A DNA stretch of 54,699 nucleotides from a virus. Shown one piece after another: positions 45,785 through 53,918 of this stretch (within the stretch, counting starts at the first letter, position 1; the number at the start of each line of letters is the position of its first letter). Location of the stretch: the IMG/VR virus record IMGVR_UViG_3300006931_000504, positions 1-54,699 of that record. One strand, given 5' to 3'. Made by a program: the position numbers and the translations under genes. A model generated the notes under the pieces. That model did no database searches. It worked only from the letters and a program-made list of their open reading frames with translations, and was not told where the DNA came from.

Positions 45785-46603
45785 CTATTCGTGGGCGTTC
45801 TCCAGTCCCGTGAAGAGGTCGCGCCCGAGCGGCCGGTTGAACCACAGCACCTCGGTCCGCTCGCTGCGTTTGTTGCCCTGGAAGGTCTGCGTCTCGATCG
45901 TCAGTCGGTCCCAGCCGGCGTACAGCTCGCGATACAGCCGCGAGTCGTAGCCGGACAGGACGACAGCACCTCGAGCGGTGCCCAGCGCTTCAGCGAGCGC
46001 GCGGTGGTCGTCCGCGCCGCCCATCTCGGTCTGGTAGTTCCGGTGCCGCAGCGACCCCAGGTAGGGCGGGTCGACGTAGAGCAGGCACTCCGGCTCGGCG
46101 CCGTACTTCGCGACGACCTCGAGGCCCGGCAGGCATTCGAGCGAGACCGCGGCGAGCCGTTCGGCGGCGGACGCCATCCGGTCGACGTAGGCCTCGAGGT
46201 AGTCGGGCATTGACGTGCTCGATCCGGACGGGTTCACGAAGTGCCGCCATCCGGTCTTGCGCAGCGTGCCGGTGCGGCCCTGCGCGATCCGGACCCAGGC
46301 GCGGCGTGCCTGCTCCAGCTCGTCGCCGGCCGGCTCGCGGCAGGCCTCGAGCTCCGCACGCGAGTGCGGGGTCAGCGCACACAGCCGGATGAGTTCGTCG
46401 GGGCGGTCGCGCAGGACGCGCCACCAGGTCATCAGGTCGCCGTCGAGGTCGTTGACGGTCTCCATCGCGCTGGCCGGCTTGGCGAAAAGGACGGCCAGCG
46501 ACCCGGCGAACGGCTCGACGTAGTGACCATGGGCGGGCAGCAGCGACACGATGCGCTCGGCGATGGTCGTCTTCCCCCCGTAGTAGGCGAACGGCGGCTT
46601 CAC
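45785..46603 (-). CDS. DNA adenine methylase (D12 class)
   Basis: A 272-residue N6-adenine methyltransferase. Motif I is AYYGGK (6-11) with VEPFAGSLAVLF (29-40), and the catalytic motif IV is DPPY (178-181, in LLYVDPPYLGS). SYDSRLYRELYAGW-type sequence and a C-terminal RTEVLWFN complete the D12 pattern. GTG 46603 overlaps the preceding gene. It probably protects phage DNA from host restriction or marks it for a regulatory step. No partner endonuclease gene is seen next to it. Confidence 0.92.
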   Translation of the reverse strand: MKPPFAYYGGKTTIAERIVSLLPAHGHYVEPFAGSLAVLFAKPASAMETVNDLDGDLMTWWRVLRDRPDELIRLCALTPHSRAELEACREPAGDELEQARRAWVRIAQGRTGTLRKTGWRHFVNPSGSSTSMPDYLEAYVDRMASAAERLAAVSLECLPGLEVVAKYGAEPECLLYVDPPYLGSLRHRNYQTEMGGADDHRALAEALGTARGAVVLSGYDSRLYRELYAGWDRLTIETQTFQGNKRSERTEVLWFNRPLGRDLFTGLENAHE

Positions 46604-46896
46604 CGGGGCACCGGCCAGGGCCCACGGCCGAGGATGAGCGTCCCCGCCGAGGTGACCGGGCAGCCGCAGTCGAAGCCGACCCGCTCCCCGCCGTCCTCGT
46701 CGACGACGGGCCCCTCGTGCAGACATCCGCCGGCGGGGCTGTGGCCGGTCGTGGGGTGGCCGCAGGGCTCGTCGAAGGTGCCGTCGCAGAGCGGAGCGGG
46801 TGGGATCCAGGGGGCGGGCATGGTGCCGGGGGCGATGGGGCCGAGGGGGAGGTGGGTCACGGGCACGACCGGCTCGTCGGAATAGCACGGCGTCAT
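46600..46896 (-). CDS. Cys/His-containing hypothetical protein
   Basis: A 98-residue Pro/Gly-rich protein with CDGTFDEPCGHP, GGCLHEGP and FDCGCPV, so up to six Cys and several His suited to zinc. ATG 46896 overlaps the preceding stop. No helix-rich core is seen, so it may be a small metal-stabilised fold. Function unknown. Confidence 0.65.
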   Translation of the reverse strand: MTPCYSDEPVVPVTHLPLGPIAPGTMPAPWIPPAPLCDGTFDEPCGHPTTGHSPAGGCLHEGPVVDEDGGERVGFDCGCPVTSAGTLILGRGPWPVPR

Positions 46897-47195
46897 GCGG
46901 GCCGTCCGGCGACGCGCAGTCCGACGAGCCGGTCGGCCTCACGCAGGAGACTGGCCGCGTCCCAGCGGCCGGTCCGTACGGCCATGACCTGCTCGGCGAC
47001 GGCGTCCATGCTGGTCCGCGTCGGGCTGGCTGCGAGCACCAGGAGCTGGATGAGGGCGAGGTCGGCGCGTTGGGCGTCGCACATCGCGAGGTGGATCGGG
47101 CCGCCGTCGGTGAGGCGGCCGAGCTGCACGCGTCGGTTGCGGGCCCGGTCGGCGATGTCGGCGAGCAGGCTGCGGGCGGCGTCACCGTCTGCCAC
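46893..47195 (-). CDS. Helical hypothetical protein
   Basis: A 100-residue all-helical-looking protein with paired Arg/Asp surfaces (ARSLLADIADRARNRRVQLGRL; RADLALIQLLVLAAS). GTG 47195 has GGAGGAG-like bases upstream. A strong stem-loop (47220-47250) lies just before it in the operon. Function unknown. Confidence 0.65.
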   Translation of the reverse strand: MADGDAARSLLADIADRARNRRVQLGRLTDGGPIHLAMCDAQRADLALIQLLVLAASPTRTSMDAVAEQVMAVRTGRWDAASLLREADRLVGLRVAGRPA

Positions 47196-47219
47196 GGCTC
47201 CTCCTCTCGTGAGTGTGAG

Positions 47220-47250
47220 CCCGGCCGCCGTCGGGGGAGCGGCGGCCGGG
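47220..47250. terminator. Intercistronic stem-loop
   Basis: CCCGGCCGCC pairs with GGCGGCCGGG around an 11-base loop, just after the 47256 gene stops on the minus strand. Inside an operon it may act as a partial terminator or mRNA-processing site, lowering expression of downstream genes. Confidence 0.55.
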
Positions 47251-47255
47251 CGGTC

Positions 47256-47603
47256 TCAGGTGGCGACGAGCGCCGGCTTGTCAGCGAAGGCGCACCGGAC
47301 GCAGGAGTGGTCACCCTCGTGGCCGAGCGGCAGGGCGCAGGGCATCTCCTCGCCCCAGCCGCAGCAGAGGGTTGAGCACGCCCCGCCAACGACGGTGCCG
47401 CGCGTGTCGTCGTAGCGGTTGGCGCAGGCGATGCACTGCTTGAGGACCCACGGCGTTTTGCCGCCGTTCGCGTCGTCACCGGGGAAGGCGACGTGGCGCA
47501 GGTACCGGTGGCCGGGCCTGATCACGCGTGCGCCGTGCCAGTTGTCGTGGTCGTCGCACCATTGCGGCTTCCGCGCCGTGTGGGCGGTCGTGGCGGTGGC
47601 CAT
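47256..47603 (-). CDS. Cys-rich zinc-binding-like protein
   Basis: A 115-residue protein with CDDHDNWH, CIACANR, CSTLCCGWGEEMPC and GDHSCVRC. At least nine Cys plus several His suggest two or three zinc sites. ATG 47603 overlaps the upstream stop. Related Cys-rich proteins are frequent in actinobacterial phages with no proven role; nucleic acid binding is possible. Confidence 0.7.
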   Translation of the reverse strand: MATATTAHTARKPQWCDDHDNWHGARVIRPGHRYLRHVAFPGDDANGGKTPWVLKQCIACANRYDDTRGTVVGGACSTLCCGWGEEMPCALPLGHEGDHSCVRCAFADKPALVAT

Positions 47604-48181
47604 CAGGCGCCTCCGGGTGCGAGTGCGATCACGGTCAGGGCGGCGGCGAGGACGAGGACGACCAGGGCGGCGAGGGCGGCCGGCCAGGCCAACGACGGCG
47701 CGGTGTCCTGCCGGGGCGGGGGCAGGATCGGCAGCGGGCCGCTGTGCTCCCAGGGTGAGAGCGCCTCTGGCTCTGGGTCGGGACCGGCGAGGCTTGCGGG
47801 CAGCAGGGTGGCTCCGGTGGCCGCTCCGAGTTCGGCGAGCGAGAACGAGCCGGTCGTCTCCGAGTCGGACGGCGGCGCGCTGGGGGTGGCTACCGGGGCG
47901 GGGGGTGGTCCGAGCAGCAGGGGCGCGATGTGGTCGTAGAGCGCCTGCTGCTCTGGCGTGAGCCGGATGCCCTCGCCGGGTGGCGGTACGGGTGGCCGCG
48001 CCGGTACGGCGGCCTGGTCCCAGCCGGTGGCGGGCAGGTCGCCGCGGCGGGTGAGGTGCCGGCGGCCGGTCGGCTGGTCCCAGCGGGCCGGGGGCGGCGG
48101 GTCGGTGTACGGGTCGTCCGCGAGGACGCGGTCGACGAGGAGCCGCAGCTCGACGTGCTCGGCGCGGTGGCGGCCGGTCAC
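47603..48181 (-). CDS. Membrane-anchored hypothetical protein
   Basis: A 192-residue protein from GTG 48181. The N-terminal ~35 residues are helical (RHRAEHVELRLLVDRVLAD), the middle ~125 are Pro/Ala-rich and probably disordered, and the end is one hydrophobic span (AALAALVVLVLAAALTVIALA) with no tail. Orientation suggests a cytoplasmic bulk held to the membrane. Function unknown. Confidence 0.65.
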   Translation of the reverse strand: MTGRHRAEHVELRLLVDRVLADDPYTDPPPPARWDQPTGRRHLTRRGDLPATGWDQAAVPARPPVPPPGEGIRLTPEQQALYDHIAPLLLGPPPAPVATPSAPPSDSETTGSFSLAELGAATGATLLPASLAGPDPEPEALSPWEHSGPLPILPPPRQDTAPSLAWPAALAALVVLVLAAALTVIALAPGGA

Positions 48182-48486
48182 GATGTCGCCGCCTTGGCGC
48201 TGGCCACGTCGTCGAGCGCTTCTCGTGCCCACTGCGGGTGGGCGCAGCCCTGCGGGTTGACGGAGATGGTGCGCAGCCAGCGTTCGGCGGTTTCCAGCGC
48301 GGCGCGCAGCCGGCTGTTCTCGTTCTCGGCCTGGTTGTTCAGGTCGAGCAGGCGCACGATCTGGTCGCGGTCCTGCTCCCGCTCGCGCACGGTCTTGGCG
48401 CACTGGGCGTTGGCCGCGTCCCGCTCAGCGCGGGCCTGGTCGCGCTGCCCCTCCGCCCGGAACAGCGCGGCAGTGTCGGCGCTCAT
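48178..48486 (-). CDS. Coiled-coil hypothetical protein
   Basis: A 102-residue protein from ATG 48486 (ATGA overlap). Residues ~8-70 form a charged coiled coil (FRAEGQRDQARAERDAANAQ, then QAENENSRLRAALETAERWL). The C-terminal GCAHPQWAREALDDV could fold back on it. Function unknown. Confidence 0.65.
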   Translation of the reverse strand: MSADTAALFRAEGQRDQARAERDAANAQCAKTVREREQDRDQIVRLLDLNNQAENENSRLRAALETAERWLRTISVNPQGCAHPQWAREALDDVASAKAATS

Positions 48487-48644
48487 GCCGCCCGCCTCTC
48501 CTGCGCGCGGACGCGCTGCACCGCCTGCTCGGCGCGGACGTCGGCGACCAGCTCGGCGAAGCGGACGATGGCCCTGACCAGCCCCGCCTGTTCGACTCGC
48601 ACAGCCTCGGCGCGCTCGAGGCCGAACGGTCCGATGGTGGTCAC
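48483..48644 (-). CDS. Small helical protein
   Basis: A 53-residue protein from GTG 48644, almost wholly amphipathic helix (LVRAIVRFAELVADVRAEQA) and basic at the end. It is coupled at both ends by 4-base overlaps. Function unknown. Confidence 0.55.
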   Translation of the reverse strand: MTTIGPFGLERAEAVRVEQAGLVRAIVRFAELVADVRAEQAVQRVRAQERRAA

Positions 48645-48910
48645 TGGCCACCGCCCGGCGGCAGCTCGAACAGGTGCAGGACGAGGCCAGTGGCGATCCA
48701 CGTCCCGAGATGGGTGCCGCCCGGGAAGGGCTCGCCGGTGCCCGCGATGGTGAACCGGCGCGGCTGGCCGACGGGAGCGTCGACGTCGTGGATCTCCCAC
48801 AGGCACGGGACGCCGCTCGGGTCGAGGCCGGAGTGGATGACGCGGGCACCCTCGGGCAGGGCGAGGACGTCGCGGTTGAGGGAGTGCTTGTAGATGACCT
48901 GCGTGCTCAT
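48641..48910 (-). CDS. DUF7352-like protein
   Basis: An 89-residue protein from ATG 48910. Its sequence order (KHSLNRDVLALPEGARVIHSG; CLWEIHDV; RRFTIAGTGEPF; THLGTWIATGLVLHLFE) matches a small family very common in phages of actinobacteria and others, with no established function. Beta-rich, single domain. Confidence 0.75.
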   Translation of the reverse strand: MSTQVIYKHSLNRDVLALPEGARVIHSGLDPSGVPCLWEIHDVDAPVGQPRRFTIAGTGEPFPGGTHLGTWIATGLVLHLFELPPGGGQ

Positions 48911-49083
48911 CCCCACCACCCCGCAACGGCGGCCAGCTCGTCGGCCGTCGGCTCGTCGTCGGGCGCGGTGGCGCGGTTGAGTGCCGCCGCGACGTGGAGC
49001 TCGTCGGGCTCGCGGACGACGTTCTCGACCGGCCAGACCCGGGCGGGCGGGGCGACGAGCCACGGCTTGTCGAAGGGGTTCAC
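48907..49083 (-). CDS. Small hypothetical protein
   Basis: A 58-residue protein from GTG 49083, acidic, with a Trp/Pro-rich front (FDKPWLVAPPARVWPVENV) and a helical end. It lies between RecT and the DUF7352-like gene, coupled to both. Function unknown. Confidence 0.55.
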   Translation of the reverse strand: MNPFDKPWLVAPPARVWPVENVVREPDELHVAAALNRATAPDDEPTADELAAVAGWWG

Positions 49084-50063
49084 TGCACGCCGCCCTGGGC
49101 GCGGGCCGCCGCTTCGGCGATCTCGTCGGGCGTGCGCTCGTCGGTGTAGTCGTCGTCGTCCGCGTTGGCGCCGCCGGTGTCGACCGGAGCGGGCAACGCC
49201 GGCGTCTCGTCGTCGTCCGCGTCGATGACGTCGGTGTCGTCCAGCGCGCCGGAGGAGAGGTAGTCGAGGTCGGGGCTGGTGCCGTGGTGGGTGCGGTCGT
49301 CCGCGGCGACCGCGGCGGCGAACTCGATGGATGTGGGCAGCCAGGGCCGCATGGCGCGGATGACGGACTTCCGCCACATCCCCGGCTCGGACTCGGGCCG
49401 GTTCCACGGGGAGAACTCGGAGTTCCGCGAGTCAGACAGCGCCTTGCGCTGCATGATCTGCTGCTTGGACAGGAGCATCGGCACTCGGCCGCCGTCGGCG
49501 AGGTTCGCGACGCCCCAGGCGCACCACATCTCGCCGGGGTCCTCGCGCAGTTCGCGACGGTGGGTGAGCCGCAGGTCGAAGCCGTCCTGGTACTCGAAGT
49601 AGTCCTTCTCGCGGACGACTTCGGCGCGGATGTCGGTGAGCTGGCCGGAGCGGCGGGCGAGGTCGACGATGCCGACGTAGCCGAGCTGCCAGTTGACCTC
49701 GAAGACCTGCCGTCGGCGGTTCACCGGCTGGTTTTGGTCCTCGAGCTTCTTGTTGCGGCGGGGGACGAACCAGCAGTGCCCGAGCGGTCCGGGCTCCAGG
49801 CCGAGCTGCGCGGACAGCATCAGCGCACCGAGCAGCGACTCGGACGTGCAGTTGCCGAGCTTGGGTGTCGTGCGGATGACGGTGAGCGCGATCCGGATCA
49901 GCCGGTCGGGGTCCATGTGCCGGGGCAGGGCGCGGGCGATCTCGGAGCGCTGAAGGTCGAACAGCTCGCGGATGGTGAGCGGCGCCTTCTGCTCGCGGGT
50001 GGCGACCTGTGCCTGCTGGGCGCGCTGCGCGACGGCGCCGCGCAGCCCTTCGGAGTTGGTCAT
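49080..50063 (-). CDS. recT: RecT family single-strand annealing protein
   Basis: A 327-residue recombinase from ATG 50063. Typical RecT sequence: DLQRSEIARALPRHMDPDRLIRIALTVIRTTPKL, LLGALMLSAQLGLEPG, GYVGIVDLARRSGQL and SPWNRPESEPGMWRKSVIRA, ending in a long acidic tail that could bind partners or host SSB. It anneals strands produced by the adjacent YqaJ exonuclease; the two genes overlap by 4 bases, the common phage pairing. Confidence 0.93.
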   Translation of the reverse strand: MTNSEGLRGAVAQRAQQAQVATREQKAPLTIRELFDLQRSEIARALPRHMDPDRLIRIALTVIRTTPKLGNCTSESLLGALMLSAQLGLEPGPLGHCWFVPRRNKKLEDQNQPVNRRRQVFEVNWQLGYVGIVDLARRSGQLTDIRAEVVREKDYFEYQDGFDLRLTHRRELREDPGEMWCAWGVANLADGGRVPMLLSKQQIMQRKALSDSRNSEFSPWNRPESEPGMWRKSVIRAMRPWLPTSIEFAAAVAADDRTHHGTSPDLDYLSSGALDDTDVIDADDDETPALPAPVDTGGANADDDDYTDERTPDEIAEAAARAQGGVQ

Positions 50064-51061
50064 GCTTCGGTCCGTTCGGTCTGGCGCCCGGCGAGGACAC
50101 GTGCGAGGTCTTTCGGCTTGGGCCGCAGGACGCGTGGGATGGAGGGGGCGACGGTGTGTCCCGCGCGGGGCTCGGTCGCGAAGCGGACGACGTCGACGTC
50201 GTCGACCTGGCCGGTCGTCGCGTCGCCGAGCAGCTCCCAGAGGCGGACCTTCGCCGCGTCGGCCTCGGCCTTGGCGGCACGTTCGGCGTCCTTCGCGGCG
50301 AGGTAGTCGACCAGCGCCTCGAGGCCGGCGTCGCCGAGGTCGACAACCTCGCCGTTGTCGGTGCCGTGGATGCGGTGCAGCAGGTCGAGCGCCGGGCCGA
50401 CCGGCTCGCCCTCGAGCGACGGCGGGTCGCGGTGGATGACGCGCTGCCAGAACTCGGCGCCGACGGTGATAAGCCCGTCGATGACCTGCTGGTCGCGTTC
50501 GACGGTCGCTTCGATGAACCGCTGGCCGCCGAGCAGGCAGCCGATGTGGACCCGCGGCAGGCCCCAGACGGCCATCTCCCACTGACACTGGGCCTGGTAG
50601 TGGTCGGGGACCCGGTCGCCGTCCCAGTCGTCGCGCTTCCATGCGGAGGCGGTCTTGCCCTCGTAGATCGCCTCGGGCATGAGCTGGCCGTCGTCGTACC
50701 GGCCGAGGCCGCTGAAGCTCTGGGGGTAGACCAGCCGGTCGACGGTGACGAGCATCCATGGCCGGTCGGGGTGGGCGACCAGGCCGGGCTCGGTCAGGAA
50801 CTTGCCGTGCAGCCGCGCCCAGTGCTCGGCGACTGGCGCCTCGAGGACGCTGCCCCAGAACGCAGCCTCGCCGGCGGTGTCATCAGGCGGGTCGTCGCTG
50901 GTCTTGTCGAGGTAGACGTGCAGTGCTGTCTTATACGGGTGCAGGCCGACGAGGGCGGCCATGTCGCTACCGCCGATGCCGTCGCGCCGCGCCTCGAGCC
51001 ACTCGGCGCGGGGGGCGTCCGCGGGCAGGACGGGCCGTGGAATGCCGAGTGTCGCCGTCAC
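50060..51061 (-). CDS. YqaJ-type viral exonuclease
   Basis: A 333-residue nuclease from GTG 51061. WLEARRDGIGGSDMAALVG (GGSD at 30-33) is the family signature; D108 in VTVDRL, with E134 and K136 in IYEGKTAS, forms the PD-(D/E)xK-type active site. QAQCQWEMAVWG is also characteristic. The C-terminal ~90 residues are helical. It makes 3' single strands for RecT. Confidence 0.93.
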   Translation of the reverse strand: MTATLGIPRPVLPADAPRAEWLEARRDGIGGSDMAALVGLHPYKTALHVYLDKTSDDPPDDTAGEAAFWGSVLEAPVAEHWARLHGKFLTEPGLVAHPDRPWMLVTVDRLVYPQSFSGLGRYDDGQLMPEAIYEGKTASAWKRDDWDGDRVPDHYQAQCQWEMAVWGLPRVHIGCLLGGQRFIEATVERDQQVIDGLITVGAEFWQRVIHRDPPSLEGEPVGPALDLLHRIHGTDNGEVVDLGDAGLEALVDYLAAKDAERAAKAEADAAKVRLWELLGDATTGQVDDVDVVRFATEPRAGHTVAPSIPRVLRPKPKDLARVLAGRQTERTEA

Positions 51062-51387
51062 GGCTGCCCCGGCGTCCGCCGCCGCTTCAGGTTCTCCACC
51101 ATCTGCGCGCGCAGGTCGAGGTGGTCGCTGATCTCGCCCCACGTCCGCGCCGTCGCCGCCCGCTCGACGTCCCGGCTGCCCCAGCGGAGCAGCGCGTCGA
51201 CATCGCGCGCCCAGTCCCCCGCGTCGATAACGGCGCGGCGGATGTCGACGGCGCCCTCGTCGTCGTAGTCGCACTCGGCGAGCTGGGCGGCGCGTTCCAG
51301 CTCGTCCACGACGCCGACGGCGCGGCGGCAGTAGGCGCCGAGCAGTGGCGCTGGTCTGGCCCTGGTGAGGGCCTGTACGGTGGTCAT
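51058..51387 (-). CDS. Hypothetical protein upstream of exonuclease
   Basis: A 109-residue helical protein, acidic in the middle (LERAAQLAECDYDDEGAVD) and basic at the end (VENLKRRRTPGQP). ATG 51387 has a GGACAGGAG ribosome site. It is coupled to the exonuclease gene by a 4-base overlap. No domain recognised. Confidence 0.65.
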   Translation of the reverse strand: MTTVQALTRARPAPLLGAYCRRAVGVVDELERAAQLAECDYDDEGAVDIRRAVIDAGDWARDVDALLRWGSRDVERAATARTWGEISDHLDLRAQMVENLKRRRTPGQP

Positions 51388-51416
51388 TGCACTCCTGTCC
51401 TGGGGGATGGGGTTCC

Positions 51417-51444
51417 GCCCCGGTCGTTCGCGCGGCCGGGGCGT
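51417..51444. terminator. Intercistronic stem-loop
   Basis: CGCCCCGG (51417-51424) pairs exactly with CCGGGGCG (51437-51444) around a 12-base loop, between the first early gene and the rest of the early operon. It could be an attenuator controlling entry into the operon. Confidence 0.5.
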
Positions 51445-51461
51445 TGTGCTGTGTGGGGAGG

Positions 51462-51740
51462 TCAGGCGGCGGCCTTGGCGCGGTCGCGGCGACCACGAGC
51501 CGGCCGCTTGGACACCTGTGGGTTCTCGGCTTCCTGCTCCGCCTTGATCTGCTGCTGATAGGCGATGAGATGGGACTCCCAGATCACCCAGGCGGCCGTC
51601 CGTGCCGTACCGATGCGGCGAGCGAGAAGGCGGCCGGCCTTGATCTCCGCGCGGATCCGCTTGTCCGGCATCCCTGTGATCTCCATCACCTCTGCGATGG
51701 AGTACTCACGGTCGACCTTGGTCGAGGTTGGTTCGTGCAC
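51462..51740 (-). CDS. MerR/AlpA-like DNA-binding protein, first early gene
   Basis: A 92-residue protein from GTG 51740 (AGG just upstream). EYSIAEVMEITGMPDKRIRAEI then KAGRLLARRIGTARTAAWVI is a winged helix-turn-helix of the MerR/excisionase type; the end is Lys/Arg-rich (KRPARGRRDRAKAAA). It faces away from the repressor and is transcribed leftward from the operator region, the place of Cro or Xis. Which of the two it is cannot be told. Confidence 0.75.
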   Translation of the reverse strand: MHEPTSTKVDREYSIAEVMEITGMPDKRIRAEIKAGRLLARRIGTARTAAWVIWESHLIAYQQQIKAEQEAENPQVSKRPARGRRDRAKAAA

Positions 51741-51860
51741 CCTGCCAACATAGACCAGGGTTGGCTGATAGAGAAGCCAAGGATGGTCAAGGCTGCCCAA
51801 GGATGGCTAAGCTAGGCAGAGTTGTTGGCGCAGGGCTGACTAGTTGGGCCAACCTTGGTC
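51724..51860. promoter_or_regulatory. Immunity operator region
   Basis: The divergent control region between first early gene and repressor. Related words built on AAGG(A/T)TGG occur five times: GAGGTTGG (51724), CCAGGGTTGG (51755), CCAAGGATGG (51777), CCAAGGATGG (51797) and, reversed, CCAACCTTGG (51849-51858). Repeated half-sites of this kind are what a repressor/Cro pair would bind. No clear -35/-10 pair could be fixed. Confidence 0.5.
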
Positions 51861-51878
51861 TCATGCCACCATCCCGGT

Positions 51879-52289
51879 GTGCCAACCGACCAGTACTCGC
51901 CTGAGGCCCGGGCCCGACTCGCGCGACTGATTGAGCAGGAGCGCCAGCGGCAGGGGAAGAGCAAGAAGGAGCTAGGGGGAGGATCTTGGGATACCTACCA
52001 GAACCTGATCAAGGGCCTGAAGGTCTGGGACAAGACGCTCCGCAACGTCGAGAGAGTGCTCGGTCTCGCCGAGTTCGCCTGTGATGACGTCCTCGCAGGA
52101 GCTGCGACACTCCGCCGGGCTCGCCCCGGCGAGCAGCCTGACCCTGAGGCGGCCATCACCGCTCGTGTCAACGTGGCGCATGGGCAGATCTTCGAAGGGC
52201 TGGCCGGAGCGACACCCGAGGAGATCTTTCAGGTCGCCGAATACCTGGCAGACGCGCGGGCTAGAGCCCGGCAAAGCCGGGCAAAATAA
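51879..52289 (+). CDS. Putative immunity repressor
   Basis: A 136-residue protein. The N-terminal ~65 residues (ARLARLIEQERQRQGKSKKEL, then SWDTYQNLIKGLKVWDKTLRNVERVLGL) form an XRE/cI-like helix-turn-helix. The C-terminal ~45 residues form a helical dimerisation-like region (EEIFQVAEYLADARARARQ). No peptidase domain is visible. GTG 51879 has no ribosome site and may be leaderless. Its divergence from the early operon beside the integrase supports the repressor role. Confidence 0.75.
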   Translation: MPTDQYSPEARARLARLIEQERQRQGKSKKELGGGSWDTYQNLIKGLKVWDKTLRNVERVLGLAEFACDDVLAGAATLRRARPGEQPDPEAAITARVNVAHGQIFEGLAGATPEEIFQVAEYLADARARARQSRAK

Positions 52290-52403
52290 GTGGAACATAC
52301 TTCCGGTTTGACAACGCTGTGGCAACGCGCCGATCGGGGTCTTGCGTCGTACGCCATCGCGGGCGCAATGTCCCGGCCGCTCCACTAGACCGCTGTGGAG
52401 TAG
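52290..52403 (+). promoter_or_regulatory. Intergenic region before integrase operon
   Basis: A perfect -35-like TTGACA lies at 52308-52313, but the -10 at the right distance (around 52331) is poor. No gene. It may drive the 52404 gene and integrase. Confidence 0.3.
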
Positions 52404-52607
52404 ATGTGGGGACTCGGGATGCAGAAGGTACGTGTTACGGAGCGTCATCTGCCGGGCGAGACCTGGCTTCAGGGGGAGATGGTGACCAGGGCAGGTGCGG
52501 CCGACACGGCGACCTTCACGATCGATCCCAGCAATCCGCCACCACTGAGCGTTGTGGTCCGAGACGTCGCTCGCGCCTGCTTCGCACTGATCGAGAAGCA
52601 AGGCTGA
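52404..52607 (+). CDS. Hypothetical small protein before integrase
   Basis: A 67-residue protein from ATG 52404 (ATG 52419 is an alternative). It begins beta-rich (KVRVTERHLPGETWLQGEM) and ends in a helix (VRDVARACFALIEKQG). It lies 6 bases before the integrase gene and is probably co-transcribed. Size would fit an excisionase, but no helix-turn-helix is visible. Confidence 0.6.
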   Translation: MWGLGMQKVRVTERHLPGETWLQGEMVTRAGAADTATFTIDPSNPPPLSVVVRDVARACFALIEKQG

Positions 52608-52613
52608 TGACCG

Positions 52614-53918
52614 GTGGCGATCTCGCCGAACGATGAGAACGCGGTCGGCCCATTCAAGATCACGGTCTCGAAGAACATCAACGGCGCCCGGCGGCGCTGG
52701 TACTGGTGGCGCGACACCTGGGACGAGGCAGTCGAGTGCCAGGTCTTAGCCAAGATGGATCTGCGCCAGGACCCGCCGCGCGACCCCTACGAGCGGTACG
52801 ACACCACTCACCTACAGGTCCGGCCTCGGGGTCAGACGGTGCGCCAGTGGGCGGAGATCTGGCTGGCCGCGCAGGACCTCGACCGACGGGTCAGGGAGAA
52901 CTACCGGCAGAAGCTGGAGCATGATCTCCTCGGCGAGTTTGGCTCTCTCGGTGTAGCCGAGGTCCGTCACATCGCTATGCAGGGCTGGTACACGAGGCTC
53001 AAGCGGACACCACGGGAGCGCACAGGCATGGCGCCGGCGCCGGGCACGGTGGCTGGCATCCTCAGCCTGGTTGACAGCATCTTCACGGCGGCGAAGCTCG
53101 AAGGGATCATCGAGACGAACCCGTGTGATGGGCTGAAGCGGCCGTCGGTGCCGCGGATCGCGACCGTGCGGCCGGCACACTTGCTGACTCCGGCTCAAGT
53201 GGTCGCGGTCGCTGAGCAGATCGGCAAGGCCACCGAGGGCCGCCACCCGAGGCGCGACGAGCGCACCGGGAAGCCGGTGCTCACCGTCCCAGAGCGGCGG
53301 GCACGCTTCCGGGACCTGACCTTGGTGCTCGGCTTCACCGGCGCGCGACCCGAGGAGCTGGAAGGTCTACGGCGCCGGCCGCAGGAGGTAAAGCTCATGC
53401 GCCGGCCGCCCGCGATCCAGGTCGTCGAGCCCATTAAGCGCGGGCCGAAGGAGCAGCCAGAGCCGGACGGGCCCAAGAGCGAGCTGTACCACGGCGAGCC
53501 GAAGTCCGAGGCTGGCGCACGCCTGATCGAGCTGATCCAGCCGCTCGCCGACATCATCGCTGTCCGCATGGCGTCCGGGAGGCCATACGTCTTCGGCGGC
53601 CGTACCGGCCAGCCGGTACAGCACCCCGACTACTGGTCGATGTTCAAGGACGCGGGGAAGGAGTTGGGACATCCGGAGTGGACGCCCTACGACCTGCGCC
53701 ACAGCTTGGCCAGCTGGGGGCAGCGATGGCCGCGCCGGGCGCTCAAGGAGATGCTCGGCCACGCCCCGGCCGACACGACCGAGGGCTACCAGCTCGTCAG
53801 TGCCGCCGACCGGGCGGAGATCCGGGCCGACCTCCAGCGCCTCTGGGACGAGGGTTGGGCCGGCTACCTCGGCGGAGACCTGGAGGGCACGAACGTGCGC
53901 CAAGCTGCGAGTCCCTAG
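52614..53918 (+). CDS. int: Tyrosine site-specific integrase
   Basis: A 434-residue recombinase from GTG 52614 (ATGACC CGGTG junction). An N-terminal arm-binding region (~1-70) precedes a SAM-like core-binding domain (VRQWAEIWLAAQDLDRRVREN) and the catalytic domain: R245 in TGARPEELEGL, R362-H363 in YDLRHSLAS (Tyr replaces the more common first His of HxxR), H383 in MLGHAPADTTEGY and nucleophile Y392. It inserts and excises the prophage at the 13-bp core. The gene lies about 770 bases from attR. Confidence 0.94.
   Translation: MAISPNDENAVGPFKITVSKNINGARRRWYWWRDTWDEAVECQVLAKMDLRQDPPRDPYERYDTTHLQVRPRGQTVRQWAEIWLAAQDLDRRVRENYRQKLEHDLLGEFGSLGVAEVRHIAMQGWYTRLKRTPRERTGMAPAPGTVAGILSLVDSIFTAAKLEGIIETNPCDGLKRPSVPRIATVRPAHLLTPAQVVAVAEQIGKATEGRHPRRDERTGKPVLTVPERRARFRDLTLVLGFTGARPEELEGLRRRPQEVKLMRRPPAIQVVEPIKRGPKEQPEPDGPKSELYHGEPKSEAGARLIELIQPLADIIAVRMASGRPYVFGGRTGQPVQHPDYWSMFKDAGKELGHPEWTPYDLRHSLASWGQRWPRRALKEMLGHAPADTTEGYQLVSAADRAEIRADLQRLWDEGWAGYLGGDLEGTNVRQAASP

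Noticed and set aside
45785-46603. Complete restriction-modification system
   Set aside because: Only the adenine methylase is visible; flanking genes are small zinc-type or helical proteins without nuclease motifs.
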